Source of the DNA: Apium graveolens
Lineage: Eukaryota; Streptophyta; Magnoliopsida; Apiales; Apiaceae
Assembly (NCBI RefSeq): GCF_009905375.1
Contig: NC_133647.1
Span: forward strand, 79,901,583 to 79,965,582
Length of the DNA stretch: 64,000 nt
Direction: 5' to 3'
Shown here: positions 45,925 through 58,938 of the stretch, piece by piece
Layout of the letters: the number at the start of each line of letters is the position of its first letter
Numbering within the stretch: position 1 is the stretch's first letter
Translations under genes and position numbers: made by a program
Notes under the pieces: model-generated
Seen by the model: the letters and a program-made list of their open reading frames with translations, nothing else
Told to the model about the DNA's origin: nothing
Database searches by the model: none

Positions 45925-48068
45925 TGTAACACCCCATTTTAATAATAAAAGGAGATATTACTTAAAAATCTATAAACCTACAAACAGAGCACTAACATAT
46001 TTCTAAACAATAATTAAGCGGTCTAAAATATCCAAAATAATATTAAATCTCCAAACTGTCTAAACCAATAATATAAATGAAGAAATCTCTATTTAAATAA
46101 CTAAGTCTAGATAATGAAAAAGTGTAAAATTCTAATCAATGAAATGGGGTAGCTCTCCATCACACAATCTAAGATCCCCCTAAGCACCTGTCGGAAAAAG
46201 AATACGGCATGAGCCAAATGCCCAGTATGGATTTGGAACACAATTCTAGAAATCAGAAATATATAATCTGCAATTCATAATAAAAATAACAATTTTAAAA
46301 ATAAGTAAGGCTGAAGTAACAAGGGGTTATGATATTTCATACCGATATCAGAACAGATACAAATACACACATCATAGGGTACCTAATGCGTGTAACAGAA
46401 TGGATAACGTGTACGGCATATACGACGCCACCATAAATCAAATCACAAATCACAAATCACAAATCAAACTCTGGGTGCACCCACATATCCTGAACAAATA
46501 TCAAATGCGCAAAAGCTCCTCCAAAGAGCTAACAGAAGGATACGCCGTGACCAATCACACTGTCACAGAAGTGTCATGACACTGGTACCGCAATGACATG
46601 GTTGTAGTACCCCTACAGCTGATTAACTCGGTATACCCTAAATCACTCTAAGGGTTCAAAATAAAATGTTCTCACAAAGTTTAAAATCACCTGATACAAG
46701 TAATTCAGATGTCCAAATTAGAGGGTGTCATAAATAATTTTTGAAAACCGCATAAACAGATATTTAAAATTTTCCAAATCATTTCTAAAACAATTTTCGA
46801 AGTTGAAACGGTCAAAATAAATATTAACGGAATAAACGGAAAGTAGAACGGAACGAATCAAACAAATGTAACGAGCAAGGAGAGTAATGCTGAATAAAAA
46901 GGGGACAAAATCCGTACCTCGCAAGTCCCAGCCTCTAATACTAATAAAATCCAAAATCCGCAAATGATCCGCTAAATTTCCCGACCCTGATCTAAATATA
47001 AAATATAATTTATTGTTATCGTAGGTTCATTGTTATGTTATTCAAAATTTAATAACACATTTATTCATTCATCAAATTAAATTAGTAACTCATTCTTAAT
47101 TATTATATGACATATGATAGCCATCTGACATACCACGACACTAGCATCATATTTTATTATTATAACTTAACATCCAAATAAATTTATTACCCCAAGATAT
47201 TGAACTAATATGAATGAGTCAGGCATGTACATGGTAACCTATATTTAATAAATATTTTATATAATAAAGCAACCTGGCAATTACATGACCAATACAAAGA
47301 CTATAAATATTAATAAATACATATTTGCAAAATATACAAGGACATTATGACCTTAACTTAAATAAATTAATAATTAAATATTATAATGGAAATCTTGACA
47401 TAAAAGCATATTCGTAAACAATTTAGCCAAGATATAAATTCTATTAAAACTATTCACGTGAATAAATTAAAAATGGTCTACACATGAGACCTGCAATTAT
47501 AGGGATCCTCGGTTCTGTATTGGACCAGAAGAAATTAGCAAACAGATTTACAATATAGTGGATGAAAACTATTTACAAAATAATAAACATTAAAATTATT
47601 ACTCTCTAATTTAGTGTGCACAAATATAAGTACACAGTTTGATTTGAAGACCAAGTTGAACACCAAGTCACAAAGTTAATATTGCTCGTATAGTAATTAA
47701 CATAGAAAATATAAAATACACATTATAGTATGCAAATATATAGTATAATAGTGCTAAGAAAATATTAAATTAGAACTTGGTTCTCTACTCACTGAACAAG
47801 AAACATGGAAATTGGGCACAAGAAATCTTCCATATTAGTAACACTCGCATCATCATTTCTTACGATTACTAAGTATAACATATCTATCCAGTAAACATTA
47901 AATCCATTTTATAAAATATGGTCGACTAATATCACATCATATTTACTACTATACGTATCATGATTGATCATAACATCATCCCCAATTCCAAGAAAACTCT
48001 CGATATCCAATCTACTTAATTCCTTTAAAATCAATCTAGCTCACTTTACAAGATAATCATGGGTGGCA
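45925..48068 (-). repeat. GYP-1 5' LTR (right end uncertain)
   Basis: 45925-47393 aligns with the truncated 3' LTR. 47394-48068 has no partner in the window and is probably the U3 part lost from the other copy. I see no gene in it. The end at 48068 is tentative. Confidence 0.6.
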
Positions 48069-48699
48069 TACTTACTAGTAGTTCCATATAACCTGGTAGC
48101 GGCTATCTTCCGGAACACACGTATCCTCACTCTAGGTTCTTTCTTAGATTTCCTAATACCTCGTGTACTCACCATATATTGTAGCTCTCGAATCTATCCT
48201 CATAGGTGTTGTTACATCATAAGACGAGTTCTAAACGGATGTTATAGAACAAGATATAGAGTAGACAAAAAAGATGCACCCATAGTTGAATATCTGGTAG
48301 AACTAGAATTAGCATGTGGGGGATTCTCGAATAGGTAGTCTCGCATCAGGGGATGGGATAGTAACTTGAAAAGGTGCAATCGCCGCAACAAGATGTGACA
48401 TGGCTAACACCGGTGGATGAGCATGGCATGAATCAGATGATGGTCCTCCGACTGAATGCTCCGAATGATCAGACGATACCGTAATAAAAGAATCTGTCAT
48501 CGCTGTTATCTGAAAATCGCGTGGCCAGATAAGAATCTCGAATCTCATCACGAATTGTACCAAAACCTATTATACAGTCGCACTCAACCTCTCGATGTCC
48601 TATTTTTCTATTTCTTAATCCTAATCCTAACCCTCTATTCATTCCCTACAATCTAGGCTTGTTTCAGTGACTTATAACCTGTGGTTCTGATACCAAACC
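48069..48699 (-). other. LARD-2 internal region, right part, with primer site 48678-48695
   Basis: The tRNA-iMet-type site TGGTATCAGAACCACAGG ends four bases before the LTR at 48700. The rest has an open frame of 84 codons (48309-48563, minus) that I do not recognise and would not call a gene. Confidence 0.65.
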
Positions 48700-51600
48700 T
48701 GTAACGCCCTTCAAACTCGGGTCAAAAGTTTGGGGTTCACAATACACACACACACACACCATATTTAAAGTATAAAAACAAGGCACCACCTTAACTTGTA
48801 TTACATCACACCAAAACCCAACTAGTTCAACTTATAACTGATAATAATATCGTGCTTACAATCTTGCATAACTCATCTACAATATAAAGCTCCTGCTAGC
48901 TCGATCCAACTTAACCTGGAATCCTAGCTCGCACACTGGAATGGGAATCCTCGTTACCAACAATTTCCTTTTCAACTATTGAAAACATAAAAAAGTTTGC
49001 AAGAGTGAGCTAACTAGCTCAGCAAGTCATAATAGCAATAACTGAGGTTAAACAATAATCAATTGAAATGATTCAGACGAATTAAGTTTCTAAATAAGCA
49101 ATGATTAGAATTGGATATTCACTTTTCATTTTAAAAACCAAGGTTAGGCTGTTGATCAGTCACGCACTAACCCCGAGCAAAGCTCCCAGCTTTGCTCTAT
49201 ATACTAGATCCAAGGCACGCATTGGCCTATTATGACCATGAATCTGGTCTACATTTATAAAACCATCCAATTCTAAAATAATTCAATATGATAACCAATG
49301 TAATTCAATAAGCTGAATCATAAACAACATTTATCTTGAAGCATAGGGTGATTCACAATACCATGAAGGTATAACAAGTAATTCAAAAAGATTGGCTTTC
49401 AATCAAGGAAAGAATCAGAAAGTAGAAGACCAAGGGTTCAAGGGTTACAAGGACTGGTCTTCTATTAAACAAGGAATAAGGGTTGGTATGTCAAGCAATT
49501 CAATATCAGAAATCAGTATGTGGTAGATATGTATTTGTGGAGTAGTATCGTATGTGTTTGGCTCGTATCTGAGAATTCAATAATCAATGTTTTATGAAGA
49601 ATAAGGCTTACGGCTCAAGATCAATAAGAATCAGGGTTCAAGGTTGAATAGTTTAAAGCGCTTGCAATATAATATAAGAGTTATTTTGAATAATAGAAAC
49701 ATGTTGTGAGAAAATTTAAAAATATTTGCAATATATCTTGAAGAAAGATTCAGAAGTACTTGCCTTATCACAGATGATTTTCACTTTACTTGTACTCGTC
49801 TAACAGTTTTACTCATCAACCAATTTCCTTCTCTTTCTATGCCTTGCTTTTATTTATCAAATAATCTCTTTCTCTTTCTACGCTTCAGTTCTATTTACTA
49901 ATCACTGGCTTTCTTTTCTATGCCTCATTTACTCTGCTAGGCATCACAAGTATCTATCAATATTCAAACTCATATTATTCTAATCATCACACAGATATCA
50001 TAAGATTTTATCTGCTCTTCGTTTCACCCAAATCCAATTTATGATTGAAAGTTATGACTAAAACAGTCAAACAATAACCACATAGACATATAACACATCA
50101 ATCAGATAGCACGTAGCAAATAGCACGCAAGATATTCGATCAAAATAATTTTTCAAAAAAGATTCGGGGTCAAAATGATTTTCCAGGTGTTTATTACGAA
50201 TTTTTGAACATTTTTCGGAATTAAAACGGGACTCCGAATCATTTTATAATTAAATAACAGGGTTCGAACACCCGCATCTGACTTTAAAATAATTTTATAA
50301 TAATTATCGGGCTTTGAAAATAATTTTAAAGTAATATTTTAAAGCTCGAAAGTATTTTTCAGAATTTTTAAATCAAAATAAATAATTAAATCTAATTAAA
50401 TAATCAATTAAAAATTAATTAATAACTAATTAAATCAATTAATATTTAAATTAATTGATTAATTAAATAATTAATTATCAACTAAAATTAATTAACTAAT
50501 TAATTAAGATTTATTTTATAATAAAAATTAATTTTCAAAAATTAAATAAGAAAATTTTGGAATAAAAATTAATTTCTGAAAATAATATATAAAGAAAATA
50601 CAATTTCTGAAAATAATAAAACAAGAATCTGATTTTTGAAAGTTTTAAAACGTAAATCTAATTTTTGAAAGTTTAAAACGTAAATCTAATTTTTGAAAAT
50701 TTTTGAAACTTCGGTGACTTAAAGTCACCATCTTCGAAAACCAGGGGGTCTAACTGAAATTTATCGTCGGCGACCCCTTGTCTCGCCGAAAATTGATCAA
50801 TCGACTTCAAACAGTCACCATAATCTCCAGAACTCGAGAGGACTCTACCAGAAGCTTATTTAAACCATCAAATTCGGTAAACATTCACCGAACTAGCCGG
50901 AAAAGCTTGAAGAAGCTCGTCGTCGCCGGCGAGTCTTCCCATTTCCGGTCTACACAAAATTGAACTCCCCTAATCGACTGAAAAGTATGAATCAACTCTT
51001 GGAAGCCTACTGAACTCACCGGTGATATCATATTTCACCCAAAATCAGTATAACCCCAATTCGAATTAAGAATGTTCAAGAACATAAACCCTAATTTTAA
51101 TTTTCCAGAATCAAACATCAATTTCTACATGTTATTGAACTCCAAATTAGTCATATAATATACGAAAATGACCAGGAAGAAAAGATCTACATGATTCTAG
51201 CATCAAATCACACAAACAACATCAAGAACAAAAATTTATATTTTAATCTTTAAATAATTGGAAATAAAAAATTAAATAAGAAAAATACCTTGATTCCTGC
51301 ACAAAAATGGAAGGTTGATTCAGAAAGGTATTTTCGAGAGCTTCGTTTTGATATATTGCACGCCCGAATCGGAGTTTGATAACGCCTTCGTTCGTGGGTT
51401 TGATTATGAAGAACGCAACGTTTTCAGGGTTTTTCTCTGTAATTCCTATATGTTTATTGATCGGTTATGATTTTACGAATAAAATAAAATAAGAAAAGGG
51501 CTATTTATATTTATGGAATTATTGGTTCGTGTTGGATCATTTTGGATCTATAAATTAGTTGATTAGCCGCTAAGTAACTGCAAAAACAATCCGATTTTGT

Positions 51601-52160
51601 ACCAGTATTGGATAATTATCCAAACCGGGCTTTTTATAAAACACTTTATACGAGAATATTGTAATAGTATCCCCTCTTTCGAGAATACGGGTTTCGTTGA
51701 TTCACCGAAATGATTATTGTATCGAAAATCTTGCGCCGAGCCGCCCACGTGTCAAACCGTAATCCAGATTGAAAAAGTCAAAACACGGAATATATCCGAA
51801 ATTACCAGGTTAGTTTAGGAAGGAGTTTTTGGAAGAGTTTCGGGTTGTAAAAACGTATTAACGGTTGAAGTTGGACGATTCCCAGCTTTATAAAATAATT
51901 TTATAATTATTCAGAAAATAATTAATAAATTCATAAATCAATATAAAAACATATAATAGTCCAAAAATTACCAGAAAAATACTGTAATTATCTATATTTT
52001 ATTCTGGTCATAATAAAATTAACATACTTATACTTTACCACATATAAGCATCCACATATCCACACCTATCATCAGATAATTCACCAAAAATCACATAATA
52101 ATCACATAAAAATCATTTATTGATAAAAAAATAATTACACGGAATATCCCAGATATTACA
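48700..52160 (-). repeat. LARD-2 5' LTR
   Basis: 3461 bp from TGTAACGCCC to ATATTACA. It contains the same AT-rich block (about 50370-50520) and the palindrome at 50713-50729, and pairs with 35534-39051. Confidence 0.9.
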
Positions 52161-53250
52161 AGACCTCTATCGTGCCACCTCTTGACTTTCTCCTTATACA
52201 TTTTGTTGTTTTCATATGCTTGAAGTCGAAACTCGTCGAGTTCATTCAATTGAAGCATCCTCTTCTTTCCATCTACATCCAAATCAAGATTCAACTTCTT
52301 CAAAGCCCAATACGCTATATGCTCGAGCTCCACCGGCAAATGACACCCCTTATCATAAACCAACTAAAACAGAGACATTCCCAATGGAGTCTTGTATCCT
52401 GTTCTATACGCTCATTCAGCTTCATCAAACTTCAAAGACCAATCTTTCCTTGATGGACACACAACTTTCTCTAAAATGTGCTTGATCTCTCTGTTAGATA
52501 CCTCAGCTTGACCATTCATCTGAGGATGATAAGCCGTAGCAATGCGATGATTCATATTATACCTTTATATCATAGCAGTGAACTTGCGATTGCAAAAATG
52601 CAACTCCTCATATCTGATTATGGCTCTCGGAGTTCCAAATCTTATGAATATCTATTTATGAAGAAAATTAAGCACTACCTTCACATCGGTTGTTGGAAAC
52701 TCCTTGACTTCCACCCATTTCGACACATAATCGACCGCCAACAAGATATACTGATTGTTACAAGATGAGACAAATGGCCTCATGAAGTCTATTCCCCAAA
52801 CATCTAAGACTTCAACCTCGAGAAGCACATTAAGAGGCATCTCATCCCTCTTGGACATATTACCCACACGTTGACATCGATCACATTTCAAAATGAACTG
52901 ATGAGCATCTTTAAACAAAGTTGGCCAAAAGAAACATGCTTGAAGAATATGCTGAATCCTACAAGGAGAAACCAAATACATCTTCAATCAAAAAGTACCA
53001 GAATTGCTGCTGTCTTTTCTCCACCATAATGTCCTCCGTAAGCCGTTGAGTGGCAATCTCGCAAGATCCCTCCCATTTCGCTGTAAGGAATACATCTCCT
53101 GATGATTTGGTTAGCTCCTTATCGAAAAAGAAATGACTCATCCCACATATACCACTTCACTTCATGCAGAAACTTCTTCCTTTGAGCGTACGACAAGTCG
53201 GGAGGCATGATATTACTCACATGGTAGTTCACAATGTCTGCAAACCACGG
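52161..53250 (-). pseudogene. ATH-2 integrase, main part
   Basis: Reading leftwards it has the zinc-binding region (about 52850-53050, with C-D-R-C), W-G-I-D-F near 52790, and [14 protein letters not shown] near 52490-52540. The catalytic Glu is kept, unlike ATH-1. The second Asp region near 52595-52620 is disturbed. Frames change near 52960 and 52370. The gene is cut at 52161 by LARD-2; its end is at 35279-35533. Confidence 0.86.
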
Positions 53251-54816
53251 TTCTTCCTCTTAAACTCCAAACAGCTGCTCATCAGGAAAAGACTCATTTA
53301 TTGATGTTTTATCCAGTGAAGTTGCACTTGGATCCTCTAAACGAGAGAAATGATCAGCGACTTGATTCTCAGTACCTTTTTTCTCCTTGATCTCTAACTC
53401 AAATTCCTGAAGCAAAAGAACCCATCTGATCAATCTAGGCTTCGAGTTTTTCTTCGAGATGAGATATCGAATTACCGCATGATTAGTGAAAACTGTCACC
53501 TTCGTCCCAAACAGATAAGATCGAAATTTCTCAAAACCATAGACAATAGACAAAAGTTCTTTCTTCGTAGTAGTATAATTCAGTTGAGAATCATTTAGGG
53601 TCTTACTAGCATAGTAGACCACATGAAATATTTTGTTCTTTCTCTGCCCAAGAACTGCTTCAACTGTATAGTCACTTGCATCGCACATCATCTCAAAACG
53701 TTCACTCCAATCAGGTGCAGTTATGACAGGTGCCGTGATTAAAATCTTCTTTAAGAAATCAAAAGTAGCCAATCACTCATCATCAAACTTGAACGTGACA
53801 TCCTTCTCCAGAAGATTGCACAAAGGTTTAGAAATTTTTGAGAAATCCTTGATGAACCGCCTGTAGAAGCCCGCATGACCAAGAAAACTGCGAACTCCCT
53901 TAACAGAATTTGGTGGAGGAAGATGTTCGATGACCCCCACTTTGGCTTTGTCCACCTCAAGACCCTTACTAGAGACCTTACACCCAAGAATAATGCCCTG
54001 TCGCACCATAAAATGACATTTCTCCCAATTGAGAACAAGATTGGTCTTAACACACCTCTTGAGAACGTCGCCTAGATTCTGCAAGCACTCATCAAATGAA
54101 TCACCAAACACAGAGAAATCATCCATGAAAACCTCCACATTCTGACCAATCATGTCAGAGAAGATAGCCATCATGCATCTCTGAAATGTGCTCGGTGCTC
54201 CACATAAACCAAAAGAAATTCTTCTAAAGGCGAAAGTATCAAATGGACAAGTGAAAGTAGTCTTCTGCTGATCTTCTGGAGCAATGCAAATTTGATTATT
54301 TCCAGAATAGCCATCTAGAAGACAGTAGTACTCATGCCCAACCAATCTGTGAAGCATCTAATCAATAAATGGCAGAGGGAAGTGATCTTTTCTCATGGCC
54401 TTGTTCAACTTCCTATAATCTATGCAAACTCTCCACCCCGTGAATGTTCGAGTAAGAATGAGCTCATTCTTCTCATTAACAACGACTGTGATACCTCCTT
54501 TCTTTGGGACACACTGAACTGGACTCACCCAAGAACTGTCAGAAATGGGATAGATGATCCCTGCATCCAGCCACTTAAGAATTTCCTTCTTCACGAATTC
54601 CTTCATGATAGGATTTAGTCTTTTTTGTTGCTCAACAGTAGGCTTGCTACCTTCCTCTAGCAGAATTTTATGCATATAATAAGAAGGGCTGATTCCCTTG
54701 ATATCTGTTATTGTCCATCTAATTGCCGATTTGAATTCTCTCAGAATTCTCAAAAAGTTTTTCCTCATCACTACCTGAAAGGTCAGATGCAATAATAACA
54801 GGCAAAGTAGATGCAT
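53251..54816 (-). pseudogene. ATH-2 reverse transcriptase and RNase H
   Basis: The RT block D-Y-R-K-L-N is near 54400, and F-M-D-D-F near 54120-54135 keeps both Asp. RNase H (53260-53700) has Y-A-S-K-T-L-N and F-T-N-H, where ATH-1 has F-T-D-H, so a conserved Asp is Asn. One frame runs from 54357 to 53260 with a single stop at about 53772. A stop near 54358 separates the upstream piece. This is better preserved than the same region of ATH-1. Confidence 0.88.
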
Positions 54817-55731
54817 CGCCTAAAACTGCATACCTCAAATGTTCAGGTAAAGGCTTAAGCTCAAGAGTAGGAGCTTCCTCAATAGATGGCTTGAGGCGCT
54901 TAGGATATTTGTCCAGGTCCTCCATTCCAAGATATTCAAAAGGCATATCCATCTTCCTCTTCCGAGGAGAAGCATTCAAAAATTGTAACTGCTCATTCTC
55001 TTCATCATCATCACTGTCGAAATTCCCCAACAAGGCCTTTTCTAAGGCATCAGACCTTAGCAATTGATCAAGTTTTGAAGTAACCACAGAATCAACCAAC
55101 TCCACCTTTAAGCACTCCTCATTTTCCGTAGGGAACTTCATCGCATTGAACATATTAAAAGTTACATTCTGATCCAATACTCGCATGGTGAGCTCACCTT
55201 TCTGCATATCAATCAAGGTTTGGCCAGTCGCCAAGAAGGGTTTTCCCCAGATTATGGGAATCTTCTTATCCTCCTCGAAATCAAGAATTACAAAATCAGA
55301 TGGAAAGATGAGTTTATCCACTTTGACCAAAATATCCTCAACAATGCCTCGTGGATAAGTAATAGAACGATCGACCAACTGCAAAGTCATATAAGTAGGC
55401 TTTGTATCCGACAAGTCCAACTTCTTGAAGATTGACAAAGGCATCAGATTGATGCTAGCTCCCAAGTCACATAAGCATTTTCAAATGACACCTTTCTAAT
55501 GGTGCATTGAATAGTGAAGCTTCCAGGATCTATAAGCTTCGGAGGTAACTTCTGTTGCAGCACAGCACTGCATTCCATCATGAGAGCAATGGTCTCTAAG
55601 TCATCAAGTTTCACCTTATGAGAGAGAATACATTTCATAAACTTCACATAACTAGGCATTTGTTCAAGAGCTTCGGCAAAAGGTATGTTGATGTGAAGTT
55701 TCTTGAACACCTCCAGAAACTTCTCAAACTG
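54719..55731 (-). pseudogene. ATH-2 protease region
   Basis: The active site D-L-G-A-S is intact, with the Asp codon at 55466-55468. The frame changes just before it, so the upstream piece (to 55848) and downstream piece (from 55465) do not join. The last part overlaps the start of the RT frame, where a second shift occurs near 54750. The P-I-I-W-G-K-P-F-L block has Trp where ATH-1 has Leu. Confidence 0.85.
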
Positions 55732-57336
55732 CTTATCCAGCTTTTTCTTCTGCAGCCTATTAGGAAAAGGAGGTGGATGATAGATTTGTTTCACCCCTGT
55801 ATTACCCTCAGGAGGAGTGTGCTCAATAGTAGTCTTCATTGGTTCCACTTCTGCTTCCTTCTACACTTCTTCTTCTTTAGCCTCAACTTCAGATTCTGGA
55901 GTTTTAGCTTTTTCAAGATTTGCAACCTTACCGGACCTCAATGTAATTGCCTTAACATGCCCTTTAGCTTCCTTCTTGCCTGGATCTTCAGTATCGCTTG
56001 GAAGCGTTCCAGGTTGACGAATCATTAATGCATTAGTAATCTACCCAATCTGATTCACCAAGGTCTTGATAGACACAGCTTGACTCTTGCACATGAGCCT
56101 CAACTCCTCCAATTCAGATTTTTCATTATCTTGCGGTAGCTGCTTAAGTTGAAGTTGTTGCCTAGGGGCATATTGCGGATGTTAAAAACCAGGAGGGTTA
56201 TACTACTTTGCTGTGTATGGCTGATAAGGTTGTTGCACCGCATTCTGATTGTTGCTCCAGCTGAAGTTGGGATGATTTTGGTTATTGGGATGATAAGTGT
56301 CTGGAGCTTGCTGCTGTGATCTCTGAAAGTTGCTCAAAAATTGAGCCGATTTGTTAGAAATAGCACACTGCTCAGTTTCATGTGCCCCCGCACAAAGTTC
56401 ACAAACACTAGTGATTTGATTAACTCCATAATTAGCCAAAGAGTCCACTTTCATCGTCAAAGCATGAAGTTTAGCAGCTATAGCAGTAGCTGTATCCACT
56501 TCTAGAATTTTGGCTACCTTGCCTTGCAAAATTCTTTCCGTAGGATTCTAGTATTCATTAGCTGCCATGAGCTCAATCAACTCATAAGCTTCATTATAGC
56601 TTTTAGCCCATAAGGCTCCACCAGACGCTTCATCGAGCATAGGTCAAGACTGAGCGTCCAAACCATTATAGAAATTGTTTATAATCATCCAATCAGGCAT
56701 GCCATGGTGCGGGGACTTTCTTAGCATCTCCTTATATCGATCTCAAGCCTCATACAGAGATTCTCCAGTTTGCTGTGCAAACTGAGTAAGAGCATTCCTG
56801 ATTACAGCAGTCTTCGCCATATGAAAAAATATAGTGAAAAACTTTTGAGCAAGATCCTCCCATTTGGTGATAGACTCTGATGGTAGAGAATGTAACCAGC
56901 ACTTTGCTTTATCCCTCAGAGAGAATGGGAAGAGTCGCAGCTTGATAGCATCTTCAGTCACCCCATTGAACTTGAAAGTGTCGCAGATCTCGATGAAATC
57001 CCTGATGTGCATGTTGGGGTTTTCTGTAGGAGAACCCCCAAACTGAACTGAGTTCTGTATCATCTGAATTATGCTCGACTTGATCTCAAAAGTGTTAGCC
57101 GAGATCGCTGGTCTGATGATGCTCGACTAAATATCATTGATCTTAGGCTGAGAATAGTCCATCAAAGCCTTAGGAATTTATGCTTGATCTCCCATCACTA
57201 TTAAAGATGGTTCCTCGACTTTCTCTTCTTCTTCTTCTACTTTCTCTTCGTCCTCAAAAACTTCCCTTCGAATCACTACAGCTTCCTCCTCAGCATGATC
57301 CAGAGTTCTCTTACGAGCCCGCGAACGCGTATGCAT
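55732..57336 (-). pseudogene. ATH-2 gag
   Basis: The start is ATG at 57334-57336 with an Arg-rich N-terminus, matching ATH-1. A TAA at codon 53 (57178-57180) and further stops near 57127, 56740, 56640 and 56550 break a single frame. The capsid-like core at 56743-57063 is open. The zinc-knuckle-like C-E-L-C-A-G-A-H-E-T-E-Q-C near 56370-56410 is complete here. The Gln/Asn-rich and charged C-terminal part follows. Confidence 0.88.
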
Positions 57337-57456
57337 ACACGCTCCCTAGAGTACCTGAAACACGACAAGGATAAGAGTAGGTAAGTAACAATGTCCGAGT
57401 CAATGAACTTTAATGATCACTGATGACAAACACATAAACTAAAAGTTAACACCGAG

Positions 57457-57474
57457 TCCCTGGTAGCGGCGTGA
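57457..57474 (-). promoter_or_regulatory. ATH-2 primer binding site (tRNA-Asp type)
   Basis: On the minus strand, TCACGCCGCTACCAGGGA lies six bases from the LTR. It matches the tRNA-Asp site at 13 of 18 positions and has the same spacing as ATH-1. Confidence 0.8.
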
Positions 57475-57480
57475 AAAACT

Positions 57481-58933
57481 TGTTAGTCACTATACACAGG
57501 CTAATAATTCATGCAAGTATACGCGATCGCAAGTAATGTAAAATTATTTCTAGTTCGTTCCCACAGAGTCTGGTTTAGGTTAACTATATGATTTATGCAG
57601 TTATGCAACAATGATATGGCTATTATTCAATGCTAAGACGAATAACAATTTGGGTTTTAATTATACTACGACTAACTATTGAGAATTATACTAGAGAACA
57701 TTAACTAAGAGATTAAAGAGAGTTGAATAATATATAACACAAACATGGGATTCTAACTTCATTAAATACTTCATTCAATAGCCTTTTCATTCTTAACCGT
57801 AATGTGATGACACTAATCAGATAACACGAAACTGATAAACGCCAACTTTCGTTGTATGAATACCATACTACCAGACATCCACAAAAGAGATAGAAGCTAA
57901 ATAGAAACCAATTATATTGAGACCCTATATGTCTATAGAATTTGACAACATAACGGTTTGATGCACAAGTTATCTATCATGATTACATAAGGAAAGTAAG
58001 ATGGTTAAAATTACCTACGAATCATGCAAAACAATAACATATGAACCTATGCTAGCATGGCAAGTTCTAAACCCTTAAATTTACTTTCGCTTCATTAAAG
58101 ATTAACACGCTATCTTATAAGTTTGCGACGCTCACAAGACGAATAAGCACAACCAAAACTAGGTTATCATACAATCACCACACACTACGGCATCGGAACA
58201 AATTAACTAAAGAAATCCATAAATAAATCCGCTAAAACCCCACGATAACGATTAGCCCATAATCGGTCTCATCATCAATGTGGGTTCCGATGAAACCATG
58301 GTATAATAAACATAGTCTTTATAAAAAAAATAATAAACAAAGTACGTAATCCAGAGTATTAGGTTCAACAAAACAAGAAACGAGCATCCAACTTTATAAC
58401 TTTGTAAACAAAGATTCACAAGTATAAAATAGATTTTCTTTGCCTTCGTTAAATTGTGCTATAGGTCTTCTTGTCGTCTTCTCCATAAGCTCCATTATGA
58501 AAAATGTCTTTTTGTTATCTTTAAATAGTAACCCAATTAATCCAAAAGCCCAGAAAAATAGTCTTCTAATTGAAACAGGAATCTGGAGTCCCGACCTAGC
58601 GCGGCCGTACGCTTCACCAGCGCGGGCGCATTGACATTCTGCTTCTCTGGCGCGGCCGCGCGCTAGTACAGTGCGGGCGCGACGGTTTTCTGGAAAAACT
58701 GAAATTGCTTTCTTTTCTTGCTGCTATGAGTTGGCCTTCACGAGCTTTTATTCCTTGGACACCATCCTAACACCATATTGGCATCAAATCAATGCTAATT
58801 CACCTGAATTCCGGATTAATGCCTGAAATGCAAAAACACTAGAAAATACATTAAAACACCATCAACTTGAGTACGAATACACCAATTCAGAGATTTATGG
58901 AGCGTTATAAAGTGTCATAAATGCCACTCAACA
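57481..58933 (-). repeat. ATH-2 5' LTR
   Basis: 1453 bp pairing with 30818-32276. It includes the GC minisatellite at 58598-58692, with cleaner cores than the other copy, and a TTTAAATA box near 58520. Confidence 0.92.
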
Positions 58934-58938
58934 TTCAC

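Larger units (their letters stand above)
40275..48068 (-). mobile_element. GYP-1: Ty3/gypsy (chromovirus-like) element, 3' end deleted
   Basis: This minus-strand element has a 5' LTR from 45925, a primer site, a gag-pol polyprotein and a truncated 3' LTR (40275-41731). A deletion joins the middle of integrase directly to the 3' LTR, removing the rest of integrase, any chromodomain, the polypurine tract and the start of the LTR. The right boundary is uncertain. The two LTRs can be followed together only to 41731 and 47393. CTTAC before 40275 recurs at 48069-48073, suggesting an end at 48068 with the terminal CA changed to TA. By eye the LTRs differ at about 23 of 365 positions. Confidence 0.75.
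35534..52160 (-). mobile_element. LARD-2: long-LTR element without recognisable genes, hosting GYP-1
   Basis: LTRs of 3518 and 3461 bp flank a short internal region (39052-40274 plus the part right of GYP-1). The tRNA-iMet-type primer site and polypurine tract place it on the minus strand. No coding domain of its own is visible. Its polypurine context, the U3 portion of its LTRs and its internal start resemble LARD-1. The two are relatives with otherwise divergent LTRs. Confidence 0.85.
30818..58933 (-). mobile_element. ATH-2: second Athila-type Ty3 retrotransposon, split by LARD-2
   Basis: This minus-strand element has LTRs of 1459 and 1453 bp, a tRNA-Asp-type primer site, gag, pol, spacer, ORF3 and polypurine tract. 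It represents a different subfamily from ATH-1: the proteins and 3' untranslated region are clearly related, while the LTRs share only their ends and layout. Its own sequence is 30818-35533 and 52161-58933. LARD-2 lies in the integrase C-terminal region. By eye the LTRs differ at about 7 percent of the first 330 positions, more than ATH-1 or LARD-1. Confidence 0.92.

Noticed and set aside
40275..47393. Segmental duplication of 1.46 kb (40275-41731 and 45925-47393)
   Set aside because: The copies flank a primer site and gag-pol in LTR positions, so they are an LTR pair.
47394..48068. Right end of GYP-1 placed at GTAACA near 47848
   Set aside because: The following bases CTCGC do not match CTTAC at the left end. 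The CTTAC at 48069 fits better, though without a terminal CA.
48309..48563. 84-codon minus-strand frame in the LARD-2 internal region
   Set aside because: Short, with no homologue I recognise and no partner in LARD-1; kept as a note only.
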